Both the position numbers and the translations under genes were made by a program. Below, piece after piece: positions 1 to 6,690 of a stretch of 6,690 nt of DNA. Numbering within the stretch: the stretch's first letter is position 1; every line of letters begins with the position of its first letter. This DNA is from Bacteroidota bacterium (GTDB lineage Bacteria > Bacteroidota > Kryptoniia > Kryptoniales > JAKASW01). Where the stretch lies: the NCBI GenBank assembly GCA_021796055.1, contig JAJYOS010000367.1:1-6690 (forward strand), given 5' to 3'. The notes beneath the pieces are model-generated. The model was not told where the DNA came from. It made no database searches and saw only the letters and a program-made list of their open reading frames with translations.

Positions 1-19
1 TCCCGCCGCGGTGGCGGGA
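1..19 (+). other. GC-rich hairpin upstream of the barrel gene
   Basis: Seven perfect base pairs (TCCCGCC at 1-7 with GGCGGGA at 13-19) enclose a five-base loop. The bases after it (CGGCCTGACT) are not a T-run, so it is not a standard intrinsic terminator as seen. It lies 17 bases before the ribosome binding site of the next gene, so it could be a leader stem, an mRNA-end stabiliser of an upstream gene, or part of a larger structure cut by the window edge. The stem is seen directly; any role is inference. Confidence 0.5.
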
Positions 20-49
20 CGGCCTGACTAACTAACAAAGGAGTAGAAT

Positions 50-1093
50 ATGAAAAGAGTTTTACTTGCAATAAGCTTGATGGCGCTTACGCTTGCAGCG
101 TCTCCTGTGTTTGCCCAGGACCGCGCGGGAACTTCGGCGGCACCTGAACTCCTGATACCGGTCGGTGCCAAGTATGAGGCGATGGCGGGCGCTGCCAATG
201 CATTCGTAACCGGCGTTGACGCCATTTACTGGAATCCTGCCGGCCTCGATATGGCTTCCGGGACCGGTGGTGCGCTTTTCTCCTACAGACAGTATATCGC
301 AGGCATAGGTGTCGATTACCTTGCCGTCGGTGGGAGGCTCGGATTTGGCTCCATAGCCCTTTCGCTCCGGTCTTTCGACATAGGGACCATCAATGTCACG
401 ACTGAAAATCAACCGGACGGGAACGGTCAGCAGATAAACCCCACTTTCTTCATCGGCGGATTGACTTATTCGAAGAAGCTGACGGACAGGATTAGCGTCG
501 GTGGAACGATCAACCTGATCGAAGAGAGTTTCGGCAGAGTCAGCTCCGCAGGTATCGGATTTGATGTCGGCATCCAATACGAGAATCTTGTGGGGATCAA
601 CGGACTCGGAATGGGTGTGACCGTGAAGAACATCGGTACTGAAATGAAGTACGGCGGATCCGGCCTGAATGTACAAGCTCAGATACCGACCGCGAATGTC
701 GGCCTGACGTACTATCAACTGCAAGCCGCATCCTTCCAACTCCCCTCGGTCATAGACATCGGCTTGGGTTACCGGAGGGCGCTGGACGAGGATAATTCCG
801 TGAGAGTTATGGGCACCTTCGAGAACAACAACTATGGCATCGACGAATACAGATTCGGCGCGGAATACAATTACCTGAACACGGTTTTTGTAAGGCTCGG
901 TTACCTCTTCAGCCGGACAGGTGTCGCCCTCAGCCAGAATACCGGTAATGTCTCCATTTTTAACGGTACGACAGCAGGTGCCGGAATTGACTTGACAAAA
1001 CTGACCGGTCTAGGAATCTCGTTCAGTTATGCCTATGTTCCTGCGAAGTATTTCGGCGCCAATAATTTGTTCGATCTCCATATCGCTTTTTGA
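50..1093 (+). CDS. PorV/PorQ-like outer-membrane beta-barrel protein
   Basis: This 347-residue protein has a clear type I signal peptide: K2-R3, a hydrophobic core, and probable cleavage after A22 (VFA|Q). The mature part begins with the hallmark of the PorV/PorQ (UPF0164-like) family, an alanine-rich stretch leading into IYWNPAGL, with NPAGL at residues 62-66. The rest alternates glycine/aromatic strands and turns as expected of a FadL-like outer-membrane barrel, and the protein ends in Phe (HIAF), the usual last residue of a barrel strand recognised by BAM. PorV proper is the shuttle/attachment subunit of type IX secretion, but the family is broad, and no other type IX component is visible here, so that role is only possible. 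The ATG start is fixed by AAAGGAG at 37-43, six bases upstream. The gene is followed by an intrinsic terminator and so ends its transcription unit. The length fits the family. Confidence 0.85.
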   Translation: MKRVLLAISLMALTLAASPVFAQDRAGTSAAPELLIPVGAKYEAMAGAANAFVTGVDAIYWNPAGLDMASGTGGALFSYRQYIAGIGVDYLAVGGRLGFGSIALSLRSFDIGTINVTTENQPDGNGQQINPTFFIGGLTYSKKLTDRISVGGTINLIEESFGRVSSAGIGFDVGIQYENLVGINGLGMGVTVKNIGTEMKYGGSGLNVQAQIPTANVGLTYYQLQAASFQLPSVIDIGLGYRRALDEDNSVRVMGTFENNNYGIDEYRFGAEYNYLNTVFVRLGYLFSRTGVALSQNTGNVSIFNGTTAGAGIDLTKLTGLGISFSYAYVPAKYFGANNLFDLHIAF

Positions 1094-1114
1094 TTAAACT
1101 AATGTGAAGGCATC

Positions 1115-1138
1115 ATCCCGAAGGGCTCCCTTCGGGAT
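1115..1138 (+). other. Near-perfect palindromic hairpin after the barrel gene
   Basis: ATCCCGAAGG (1115-1124) pairs with CCTTCGGGAT (1129-1138), ten base pairs around a four-base GCTC loop. It begins 21 bases after the stop codon. It is followed by ATTCCTGAA rather than a T-run, so alone it is a poor intrinsic terminator. It may protect the mRNA 3' end or act as a first element of a tandem terminator. Being nearly symmetrical, it would fold on either strand. Confidence 0.6.
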
Positions 1139-1162
1139 ATTCCTGAACGAAGAAATCGAGGG

Positions 1163-1199
1163 AGCCGCCGGGCACTTTGCACCGGCGGCTTTTTTGTTT
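1163..1199 (+). terminator. Rho-independent terminator of the barrel gene
   Basis: A nine-base-pair GC-rich stem (AGCCGCCGG at 1163-1171 with CCGGCGGCT at 1182-1190) is followed directly by TTTTTGTTT. The loop can form three further pairs (GCA with TGC). This is a textbook intrinsic terminator for transcription on the + strand. It separates the barrel gene from the lipoprotein-receptor unit downstream. Confidence 0.9.
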
Positions 1200-1255
1200 C
1201 GGTGAGAAACCTCCGGGTCCGTGGAAACCCATAATTGACTTACGGCTAAGTACCC

Positions 1256-1261
1256 AAAGGA
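1256..1261 (+). promoter_or_regulatory. Ribosome binding site that fixes the TTG start of the lipoprotein gene
   Basis: AAAGGA lies five bases before the TTG at 1267. No ATG or GTG in this frame lies near the start of the hydrophobic segment. The longest reading of the frame would begin inside the terminator stem-loop at 1177, which is implausible. This site therefore supports TTG 1267 as the true start. Confidence 0.65.
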
Positions 1262-1266
1262 TTCAT

Positions 1267-2166
1267 TTGAGAATCGTATCGTTTCGATTGCCAATCCTCT
1301 TTTCCATCTTTGGCGTTCTTGTTCTCCAGGCCTGCAATTCTCCATTTCAACCTCAACAAGTATTCTCGCCTGAACTGGTTGTTTACGGCATCGCTTTTCG
1401 GGGAGATTCCACACTGGTCGTGAGGATAGAAACAAACAGCGAGACGCCGGTCAACGATACGTCCAACTCCGAACAGATTGCCGGGCTGTCGGGCTCATTG
1501 GTGAACGGGACATCCGGAGAAACCACAGCGCTGGCCTCCGAATACGTCAGCGGCAGGAATTTTCTGACCGGCAGGGCTGTCCTGGCATCGGGTACGAATC
1601 TCAATCTCACCGTTCATGCACCTGGTTATTTAACGTGCACGTCAAGCGTGACCGTGTTGGACAGCGGAATTATCTATCCTTCTTATTACACAACCAGCGT
1701 TATGCGTGATCCGGCATCCGGCGGCCAGCCCGATCCTCAGTTCACTATCTATCCGTCGGCTTTGACGTCTGCTATCAGATTGACCATGGTTCTGGATTAC
1801 AGCGGCACAGGCCCGGACAACACCCCTGTCTCCGGCGAGATCGAGGTGAACCCTTCGTACCAGAAAGATACAACTTCATCCTTCCTGCGTATCAATGGCG
1901 CGGTGACCCAGGTCCAATTCAAACTCTCCGCCTACACCAGCGCTTACTCACAAGCGCTCGGCAAAATTACATCCGGAACCGTGACAGCTGTGTTAAGGCT
2001 GGTGCAGATCGACGCGACCCTTTACGATTTTTACAGCATAGCTAACGGATTCAACGATCCACTCACGATGCAGACCGAAAAACCGGTTTACACAAATGTA
2101 AAAAATGGACTCGGCTTCTTTGGGAGCGCAGCCGAGGACTCGTTAACAATTCAGGTTTATCCTTGA
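1267..2166 (+). CDS. DUF4249-type outer-membrane lipoprotein
   Basis: Starting at TTG 1267, the product is 299 residues with a lipoprotein signal: R2 and R7, a hydrophobic run, then the lipobox-like LQAC with the lipidated cysteine at C23. Q at position -2 is not the commonest lipobox residue but is tolerated. The mature part resembles DUF4249 proteins of Bacteroidota: an early strand ELVVYGI followed by DSTLVVRIE, a middle stretch giving LTVHAPGYLTC, and near the C-terminus the typical VYTNVKNGLGFFGS. DUF4249 genes are commonly found beside TonB-dependent receptors, as here, where the receptor follows in the same direction. Its job is not established; an accessory or surface partner of the receptor is inference. 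The annotated start avoids an upstream extension that would overlap the terminator. The family call is from remembered pattern, not a profile search. Confidence 0.75.
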   Translation: MRIVSFRLPILFSIFGVLVLQACNSPFQPQQVFSPELVVYGIAFRGDSTLVVRIETNSETPVNDTSNSEQIAGLSGSLVNGTSGETTALASEYVSGRNFLTGRAVLASGTNLNLTVHAPGYLTCTSSVTVLDSGIIYPSYYTTSVMRDPASGGQPDPQFTIYPSALTSAIRLTMVLDYSGTGPDNTPVSGEIEVNPSYQKDTTSSFLRINGAVTQVQFKLSAYTSAYSQALGKITSGTVTAVLRLVQIDATLYDFYSIANGFNDPLTMQTEKPVYTNVKNGLGFFGSAAEDSLTIQVYP

Positions 2167-2321
2167 TACATTACCGGAGATTCGTCCTTCGCCCGTTACA
2201 CCGTCCCGGGGTCAGTTCCGCAGATGGCAGCAGTGTGAAGAAGATGATCGGTTTGCCGCCGACAGCATCAAGCGGCGCCGGTAGTATCCAGGTGACTCTT
2301 CTCGGAAAAAACATTGCCAGA

Positions 2322-4607
2322 GTGGGACTCTCGGTGTCTCGGGTTCATGCGTGTCGTTTTATTTTTCTTTTGACTGCCGCGCTCGGTTTGTTCGTAAGTA
2401 TCGCAAATGCTCAGGGGGGGACTTACACTATACGCGGCTCCGTTGTAGACTCCGCTTCCGGAGAAAGAATTCCTTACGCCGCTATAAGGGTGGAGAAGAC
2501 ATCGATCGGAACTTATTCTAACGAGGACGGCTATTTTGTACTTCCTGAAATACCTGACACGTGCAGGGAAGTGGTCGTAAGTGCGGTCGGCTATCATGCC
2601 AGAGTCTTTGAGATCAGGAGTGACAACCCGGTCGCAATCGTTATGTTCGGGCTTAGACAGGAGCCGAGGACGTTTGCTCCTGTCGAGGTGACCGGAGAAA
2701 GCCAGGGACAAATGACGCCCGTGGCACCCAGCACGACAATCCTTTACGGGAGGGATGTCGCAAAGGTGCCCGGACTCTTGAGGAATGATCTGGTACAGGC
2801 GGTAACTCAGCTGCCGGGTATAGTCACAATCGGAGGCATCTCGAGTCAATATTATGTAAGAGGTGGCGCATCGGATCAGAACCTTGTGACGATCGACGGC
2901 ATCAGGGTTTACAATCTGTTCCATGCCTTCGGTCTGTTCAGCTTTATCGATCCTCTCATCGTTAAAGTTGCGGATATGAGCATGGGCGGTTTTCAGGCGG
3001 AATACGGCGGCCGGTTGTCGTCGGTCCTTAGCATCGAGACGAAGGACGGCGACACGAAAAATTACACGGGCGCAGGGAGCTTCGACCTCTTGTCATCGGA
3101 CGTGATGCTCAGCGGCCCTGTCCCATTCAAGATGATGGGCGCCAACACCAGCTTTATCGGGTTCTTTCGGACATCACTCTACAAGAATTCACTCAGCAGA
3201 TTTTTCAACCGCAATATGCCTTTCGAATTCTTCGACGGCTTCGCTAAAATCACTTCGAATTTCACCTCGACGGGTCACCTATCTTTCGAATATCTGTCCA
3301 CCGGGGATCATATATGGAGCGGGAATGCGACAGATCCCAACTATCATTGGAGAGATTCGGGTTTTTCCTTCTCCGGGAATTATCTGTTCAGCGACCAGTA
3401 CAGCTTTCGTTTCTCGGTGTCCAGTTCCACATACGAGTCCGAGCAGATCCCCACCGCATCCAGCTATCTCTATTATGAATCCGACCAGATACTCGACCCT
3501 GCTTTCTACGGCGACCTGACATATTTCATAAGTTCAACCTCACGGCTTGATTTTGGGCTTCTCTTCAATTTCCCGAGTTATGATTTCACGTTCACGAATG
3601 CCTATGGAAATCCTCTCTCGGTGGACGAGCAGGAGGTTGAACCGAATTTCTGGGGGAGATATAAGTGGGAACTTGTCAGGAATCTTGAAGTCGAGCTCGG
3701 CCTTCGATTCGATCTCTCCAGGACTTTCGAATATGCTACAGGTGCCGGTAAGGGGTACATTGCCGATCCCCGCGCGACATTCACCTATCATTTGAGCGAC
3801 GATGCGCTGCTCTATTTTGCCACCGGCGAGTACCATCAGCGGATAATCAGCCTTAATAATGAAGATAACATCTATACACCGTTCGATTTAATGGTCCCGA
3901 TTTCGCAGAACGACAACAACCTTGATGACGAGGAAGCGTACCATTATATCCTCGGGGGACAGTTCATGCCGGTCAATGTGCTGAATATAAAGACGGAGCT
4001 GTATTACAAGGATTTCACAAAACTGGTAACTGTCAATCAAAACAAGGTCGATGCCAGCGACCCTGATTTTATCATGGGTACGGGTAAAGCGTACGGCGTC
4101 GATTTCAGCGCACAGTATGACATAGAGGGGTTCTACCTGACTGCGAGTTACTCGTTTGCAAGAGTCACGAATACCTCCGGCGGCTTCACATTTTCCCCGC
4201 GGTACGACAGACGCCACCAGGCAAACCTGACCCTCGGCTGGCAGCCTTTCAGCAGGTTCTGGCTGCGCACACACTGGGAATACGGCTCGGGACTGCCTTA
4301 CACTCCTCTTTCCGGGTTCTATCCTCAATTACATCTTGACCCGAATAATTTATCCGGTTACACCGATGCCGGGAGTTCGAATCAAATAGTGTTCGGTCGG
4401 AAAAACAGCGCACGGATGCCCGCTTACGACCGGCTTGATTTGAGCGCATCTTATGAAGCGATGCTCTTCGGGATCGATTGGACCACTGAGCTGATGGTGA
4501 TTAACATTTATAATAGAAAGAATGTGTTTTATATTAACAATGTAAATGGTGACGTAGAATATTCACTGCCTTTTATGGTCAATTTATCTTTGAGCTGGAG
4601 GATATGA
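2322..4607 (+). CDS. TonB-dependent receptor with CarboxypepD-regulatory-like domain
   Basis: This is an outer-membrane gated transporter powered by TonB-ExbB-ExbD; the substrate cannot be told from sequence. Numbered from GTG 2322 (761 residues), it has a signal peptide ending ANA|Q at 30/31. A carboxypeptidase-regulatory-like beta-sandwich follows at about 35-115 (IRGSVVDS, then NEDGYF and SAVGYH). The plug is at about 138-240, including QLPGIV, YYVRGG (177-182), the VTIDGIRVYN stretch (189-198) and the QAEYGGRLSS stretch. The barrel continues to a final strand ending SLSWRI. The domain order is SusC-like, but there is no SusD gene next door, and the DUF4249 lipoprotein sits upstream instead. 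The start is uncertain. The frame is open back to a TTG at 2163 that overlaps the previous stop, and ATG 2244 or GTG 2334 are also possible. I chose 2322 because it leaves a normal-length signal peptide; none of the candidates has a strong ribosome binding site. Confidence 0.92.
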   Translation: MGLSVSRVHACRFIFLLTAALGLFVSIANAQGGTYTIRGSVVDSASGERIPYAAIRVEKTSIGTYSNEDGYFVLPEIPDTCREVVVSAVGYHARVFEIRSDNPVAIVMFGLRQEPRTFAPVEVTGESQGQMTPVAPSTTILYGRDVAKVPGLLRNDLVQAVTQLPGIVTIGGISSQYYVRGGASDQNLVTIDGIRVYNLFHAFGLFSFIDPLIVKVADMSMGGFQAEYGGRLSSVLSIETKDGDTKNYTGAGSFDLLSSDVMLSGPVPFKMMGANTSFIGFFRTSLYKNSLSRFFNRNMPFEFFDGFAKITSNFTSTGHLSFEYLSTGDHIWSGNATDPNYHWRDSGFSFSGNYLFSDQYSFRFSVSSSTYESEQIPTASSYLYYESDQILDPAFYGDLTYFISSTSRLDFGLLFNFPSYDFTFTNAYGNPLSVDEQEVEPNFWGRYKWELVRNLEVELGLRFDLSRTFEYATGAGKGYIADPRATFTYHLSDDALLYFATGEYHQRIISLNNEDNIYTPFDLMVPISQNDNNLDDEEAYHYILGGQFMPVNVLNIKTELYYKDFTKLVTVNQNKVDASDPDFIMGTGKAYGVDFSAQYDIEGFYLTASYSFARVTNTSGGFTFSPRYDRRHQANLTLGWQPFSRFWLRTHWEYGSGLPYTPLSGFYPQLHLDPNNLSGYTDAGSSNQIVFGRKNSARMPAYDRLDLSASYEAMLFGIDWTTELMVINIYNRKNVFYINNVNGDVEYSLPFMVNLSLSWRI
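4597..4601 (+). promoter_or_regulatory. Ribosome binding site inside the receptor gene for the GWxTD gene
   Basis: GGAGG lies within the last codons of the receptor gene. It is two bases from the first ATG (4604) and five from the second (4607) of an ATGATG pair. The spacing favours 4607, giving a TGATG junction with the receptor stop. Either way the two genes are probably translationally coupled. Confidence 0.75.
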
Positions 4608-6019
4608 TGAGTTCAAGAGTATTAAGAAATATAGCAGTATCGTTGGGGCTTTTGCTTTCAGCCCGTCCGTACTGCGCGCTCGCGCAGAGCCGACTTCTGT
4701 CCGGTATCAACTATGCAGAGTTCAGATACGACGCAACGATGACCGATGTAGAGATATATGTGTCTATTTCGCCGGCAAACCTGAGCCTTCACTCTGCCGG
4801 AAAGGCGGCAACCACCGACGGGCGGCTCGTTTCTGTCGTCGAATTGAGATATCGATTGAAGAACCTCGCTGCTGACTCGACATTCTATATAACGGACAGT
4901 GTGCCGATAGAGGCTGCCGATTCGCAGTCGGCGCATGATGCTTCCACTTTCGTCACCGTTACGCGGCTCCTGTTCAAGCCGGGTGATTACCTCGCGACCG
5001 TGTTTGCCACGCAGGGCGATTCGGGAACGGCGAGTGACAGCGCCGAAATGCTCATCAAAGTCCGTCCGCTCAGCGACAAATCCCTTTCCATATCCGGTGT
5101 GGAATTGTGCAGCGACATCTCAGCCTCCGCTTCCAAAGACGATCCATATTACAAGAACACTCTCCACGTAGTCCCCAACCCGAAAGCCGTATATGGAATG
5201 GGGATGCCGGTGGTCTCTTATTATGGCGAGGTTTACGGCCTCGGGAAACTGAACGACACGACAGAGTATGCAGTCTCATGGAATGTCATGGATACGTACG
5301 GCCGGGTTGTCAAGAAATCCGTGACTCTCAAGTCGGGCTCCGCGTCCGATGTCGTGGAGGTGGGCTCGATAAACATATCGGACCTGCCGTCCGGGAAATT
5401 CGCCCTGGAGCTGGCGGTCGCAGATTCAATCGACAGAAAGACAGCATCTTCAAGCAGCTACTTTTTTGTTTATAATCCTTACGTGAAACAACCTGTGATC
5501 GCGAGTGCTCAGACAGTGAATGTCTTTGCTTCTCCTTTCTTTACCATGGGCGAACAAGACCTCGACGCGATTTTCCATGCGGCTAATTATCTCGAGACTC
5601 CTCAACAGACAAGCGAATACAAGAAGCTGACAACGATCGATGGCAAGAGACGGTTCCTTGCCGAGTTCTGGGCAGCCCCGGGAAGAAACGGCGATTCAAG
5701 CGGGTTCAACACGTGGCCCAGATTTGAAGCACGGCTCAAATACGCAAATGTAAACTTTAAGACCGCTTTTAAACCGGGCTGGATGACGGATCGCGGTCGG
5801 GTTTATATCGATTACGGTGCCCCGGACGAAATAGATCGGCATCCTAATTCCGCCAACAACAAACCCTATCAAATATGGTCGTATAACTCAAGAAACGGCG
5901 GTGGGATCTTCGTCTTTGTCGACCGCACCGGCTTCAACGATTACGAACTGATCCATTCGACTATGCGTGGAGAAGTAAGCGACCCGGACTGGCAGAGGTA
6001 CGTGCAGATGCAGCAGTAG
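4607..6019 (+). CDS. GWxTD domain-containing exported protein
   Basis: This 470-residue protein (one more from ATG 4604) has a signal peptide with R4 and R7, a hydrophobic core and probable cleavage at ALA|Q, residues 26/27. About 320 residues of strand-rich sequence without a family I recognise follow. The C-terminal part carries the GWxTD domain: EFW at 353-355, GWMTD at 391-395 running straight into RGRVYIDYGAPDEID, PYQIWSY at 420-426 and FVFVD at 435-439, ending shortly after a GEVSDPDWQRY segment. These blocks in this order make the family call firm. The biochemical function of GWxTD proteins is not established. The protein is probably periplasmic or on the outer surface; there is no lipobox at the signal peptide end and no evident membrane anchor. 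The start overlaps the stop of the TonB-dependent receptor, implying one mRNA and coupled expression, so a shared envelope role is a reasonable inference. No terminator follows it. Confidence 0.88.
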   Translation: MSSRVLRNIAVSLGLLLSARPYCALAQSRLLSGINYAEFRYDATMTDVEIYVSISPANLSLHSAGKAATTDGRLVSVVELRYRLKNLAADSTFYITDSVPIEAADSQSAHDASTFVTVTRLLFKPGDYLATVFATQGDSGTASDSAEMLIKVRPLSDKSLSISGVELCSDISASASKDDPYYKNTLHVVPNPKAVYGMGMPVVSYYGEVYGLGKLNDTTEYAVSWNVMDTYGRVVKKSVTLKSGSASDVVEVGSINISDLPSGKFALELAVADSIDRKTASSSSYFFVYNPYVKQPVIASAQTVNVFASPFFTMGEQDLDAIFHAANYLETPQQTSEYKKLTTIDGKRRFLAEFWAAPGRNGDSSGFNTWPRFEARLKYANVNFKTAFKPGWMTDRGRVYIDYGAPDEIDRHPNSANNKPYQIWSYNSRNGGGIFVFVDRTGFNDYELIHSTMRGEVSDPDWQRYVQMQQ

Positions 6020-6093
6020 CGATGCACGGGTTCAGCGAGACACACTTCACCAACACCAGCGTTCACATCTAAAAAACACAGCAGGCGAAATCT

Positions 6094-6690
6094 ATGTATT
6101 CTCTGATTGCCCTTTTTCTTCTCACCGGGGCTGTGAACCACGGCGGGAAGCCCGCAGCGATAGGAGCTGAATATCAGGGGCTCCAGATCGACAGCCTCGG
6201 CATAACTGCGAAGGCCGGAACGAAGTGGTACAGCTATACCAATAAGGTAGCGGGTTTTTATTTTGGGGAAGTCCGTGGACCGAATGACGCGCCGTATCAG
6301 GGATGGACCGTCTACAACGATCCCGTGCTTAAAGATTACTCGATCTCGGTAAACGGGAAGGAACTCGATCGCTCCGACTCGAAAGTGACAGTGTATCCCG
6401 ACCGGCTGGTCCGAAAGTATCCGTCGGGTGTGACGGAGACTTTCACGCTCCTCGATGAGGTGAACACCTTCGTCGTCGGACTACAGGCAGACAGTATATC
6501 GGATTTCGACTTCAGGGTTTTGTTCGACGCTTCAGGTTCGAAACATTTTGCGTTGTCGGGCGGCGGCACCGCTTATGTCCTGGAAGACAGCTCTGTGGCT
6601 GCGAACAGCTACGGGAGATGGGTGGGCATAGGCGCCGACTTCGTGAAGGCACGGACGGAATCCGGGATGGTCGGTCATTTCAGATCGCCG
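6094..6690 (+). CDS. 5' part of an exported protein, possibly glycogen-debranching-like; open at window end
   Basis: An open frame of 199 codons starts at ATG 6094 and reaches the window edge without a stop. It is bounded upstream by an in-frame TAA at 6070, so 6094 is the only ATG start. A weak ribosome binding site, AGGCGA, lies at 6083-6088. The N-terminus has a short hydrophobic run (residues 2-14, LIALFLLTG) that could be a signal peptide, though it lacks a basic residue before it. The rest is beta-rich and aromatic: KWYSYTNKVAGFYFGEV (44-60), YQGWTVYNDP (68-77), and VYPDRLVRKYPSG leading into VTETFTLLDEVN. This reminds me of the N-terminal beta-sandwich of glycogen-debranching or related (alpha/alpha)6 glycoside hydrolases, whose catalytic domain would lie beyond the window. 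That resemblance is from memory and weak. The coding nature is well supported, because 199 codons run without a stop in a frame with codon use like its neighbours. It may belong to the same transcript as the GWxTD gene, 74 bases upstream. Confidence 0.75.
   Translation, partial: MYSLIALFLLTGAVNHGGKPAAIGAEYQGLQIDSLGITAKAGTKWYSYTNKVAGFYFGEVRGPNDAPYQGWTVYNDPVLKDYSISVNGKELDRSDSKVTVYPDRLVRKYPSGVTETFTLLDEVNTFVVGLQADSISDFDFRVLFDASGSKHFALSGGGTAYVLEDSSVAANSYGRWVGIGADFVKARTESGMVGHFRSP

Noticed and set aside
62..739. Long open frame on the - strand within the barrel gene
   Set aside because: It is the antisense shadow of a well-supported coding gene, rich in Arg and Cys-Gly, with no recognisable domain.
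1207..1240. Candidate promoter: CATAAT at 1230-1235, or TTGACT at 1235-1240
   Set aside because: CATAAT resembles a -10 box, but no matching -35 lies 16-18 bases upstream. TTGACT has no -10 at the right distance, since it would fall on the ribosome binding site. No TTTG/TAnnTTTG pair of the Bacteroidota type was found. A promoter is expected here but not located.
1177..1266. Possible N-terminal extension of the lipoprotein starting at TTG 1177
   Set aside because: It would begin inside the terminator stem-loop, has no ribosome binding site, and would put 30 polar or proline-rich residues before the lipoprotein signal. TTG 1267 has AAAGGA at a good distance.
2255..2276. Short inverted repeat GCCGC/GCGGC before the receptor
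   Set aside because: Only five base pairs with a 12-base loop, which is expected by chance in this composition.
2268..2924. Open frame of 218 codons on the - strand under the receptor start
   Set aside because: It overlaps the signal peptide, regulatory-like domain and plug of the receptor, whose motifs are clear on the + strand. The - strand product has no recognisable features.
5107..5475. Open frame of 122 codons in another + strand frame within the GWxTD gene
   Set aside because: It is an out-of-frame shadow with basic, low-complexity composition and no start signal of note.
6020..6093. Possible terminator between the GWxTD gene and the last gene
   Set aside because: No stem of useful length followed by a T-run is present. 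The A-run at 6071-6076 has no inverted repeat that would make it a terminator on the - strand.

Overview
The window looks like a chromosomal piece from a member of the Bacteroidota/Ignavibacteriota (FCB) group. The sign is the combination of genes: a PorV/PorQ-like outer-membrane barrel, a TonB-dependent receptor with an N-terminal carboxypeptidase-regulatory-like domain, a DUF4249-type lipoprotein and a GWxTD-domain protein. GWxTD proteins are known from Ignavibacteria and some other phyla, so an Ignavibacteria-like bacterium is my best guess. Base composition is near half G+C, with no obvious shift across the window. All five genes are on the + strand, and I see no mobile element, CRISPR array or structural RNA gene.

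Layout. Positions 1-19 form a GC-rich hairpin, followed by a ribosome binding site and a 347-residue PorV/PorQ-like barrel protein (50-1093). Two hairpins follow. The first is a near-perfect palindrome without a T-run; the second is a classic intrinsic terminator (1163-1199). This makes the barrel gene the end of its transcription unit. A second unit then starts: a DUF4249-type lipoprotein (1267-2166, TTG start), a TonB-dependent receptor (about 2322-4607) and a GWxTD protein (4607-6019, TGATG-coupled to the receptor). After a 74-base gap without a terminator comes the 5' part of a fifth exported protein, which runs off the window end (6094-6690). It may be a sugar-active, glycogen-debranching-like enzyme, but that call is weak.

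How they fit. Every product appears to be exported. The receptor and lipoprotein form the common TonB receptor/DUF4249 pair, with no SusD-like gene between them. The receptor probably imports, or senses, an unknown ligand across the outer membrane, with the lipoprotein as an accessory subunit. The GWxTD protein is translationally coupled to the receptor, so it may work in the same envelope process, but its function is not known. The most useful points for follow-up are this receptor-GWxTD coupling, the unclear start of the receptor gene, and the truncated last gene.
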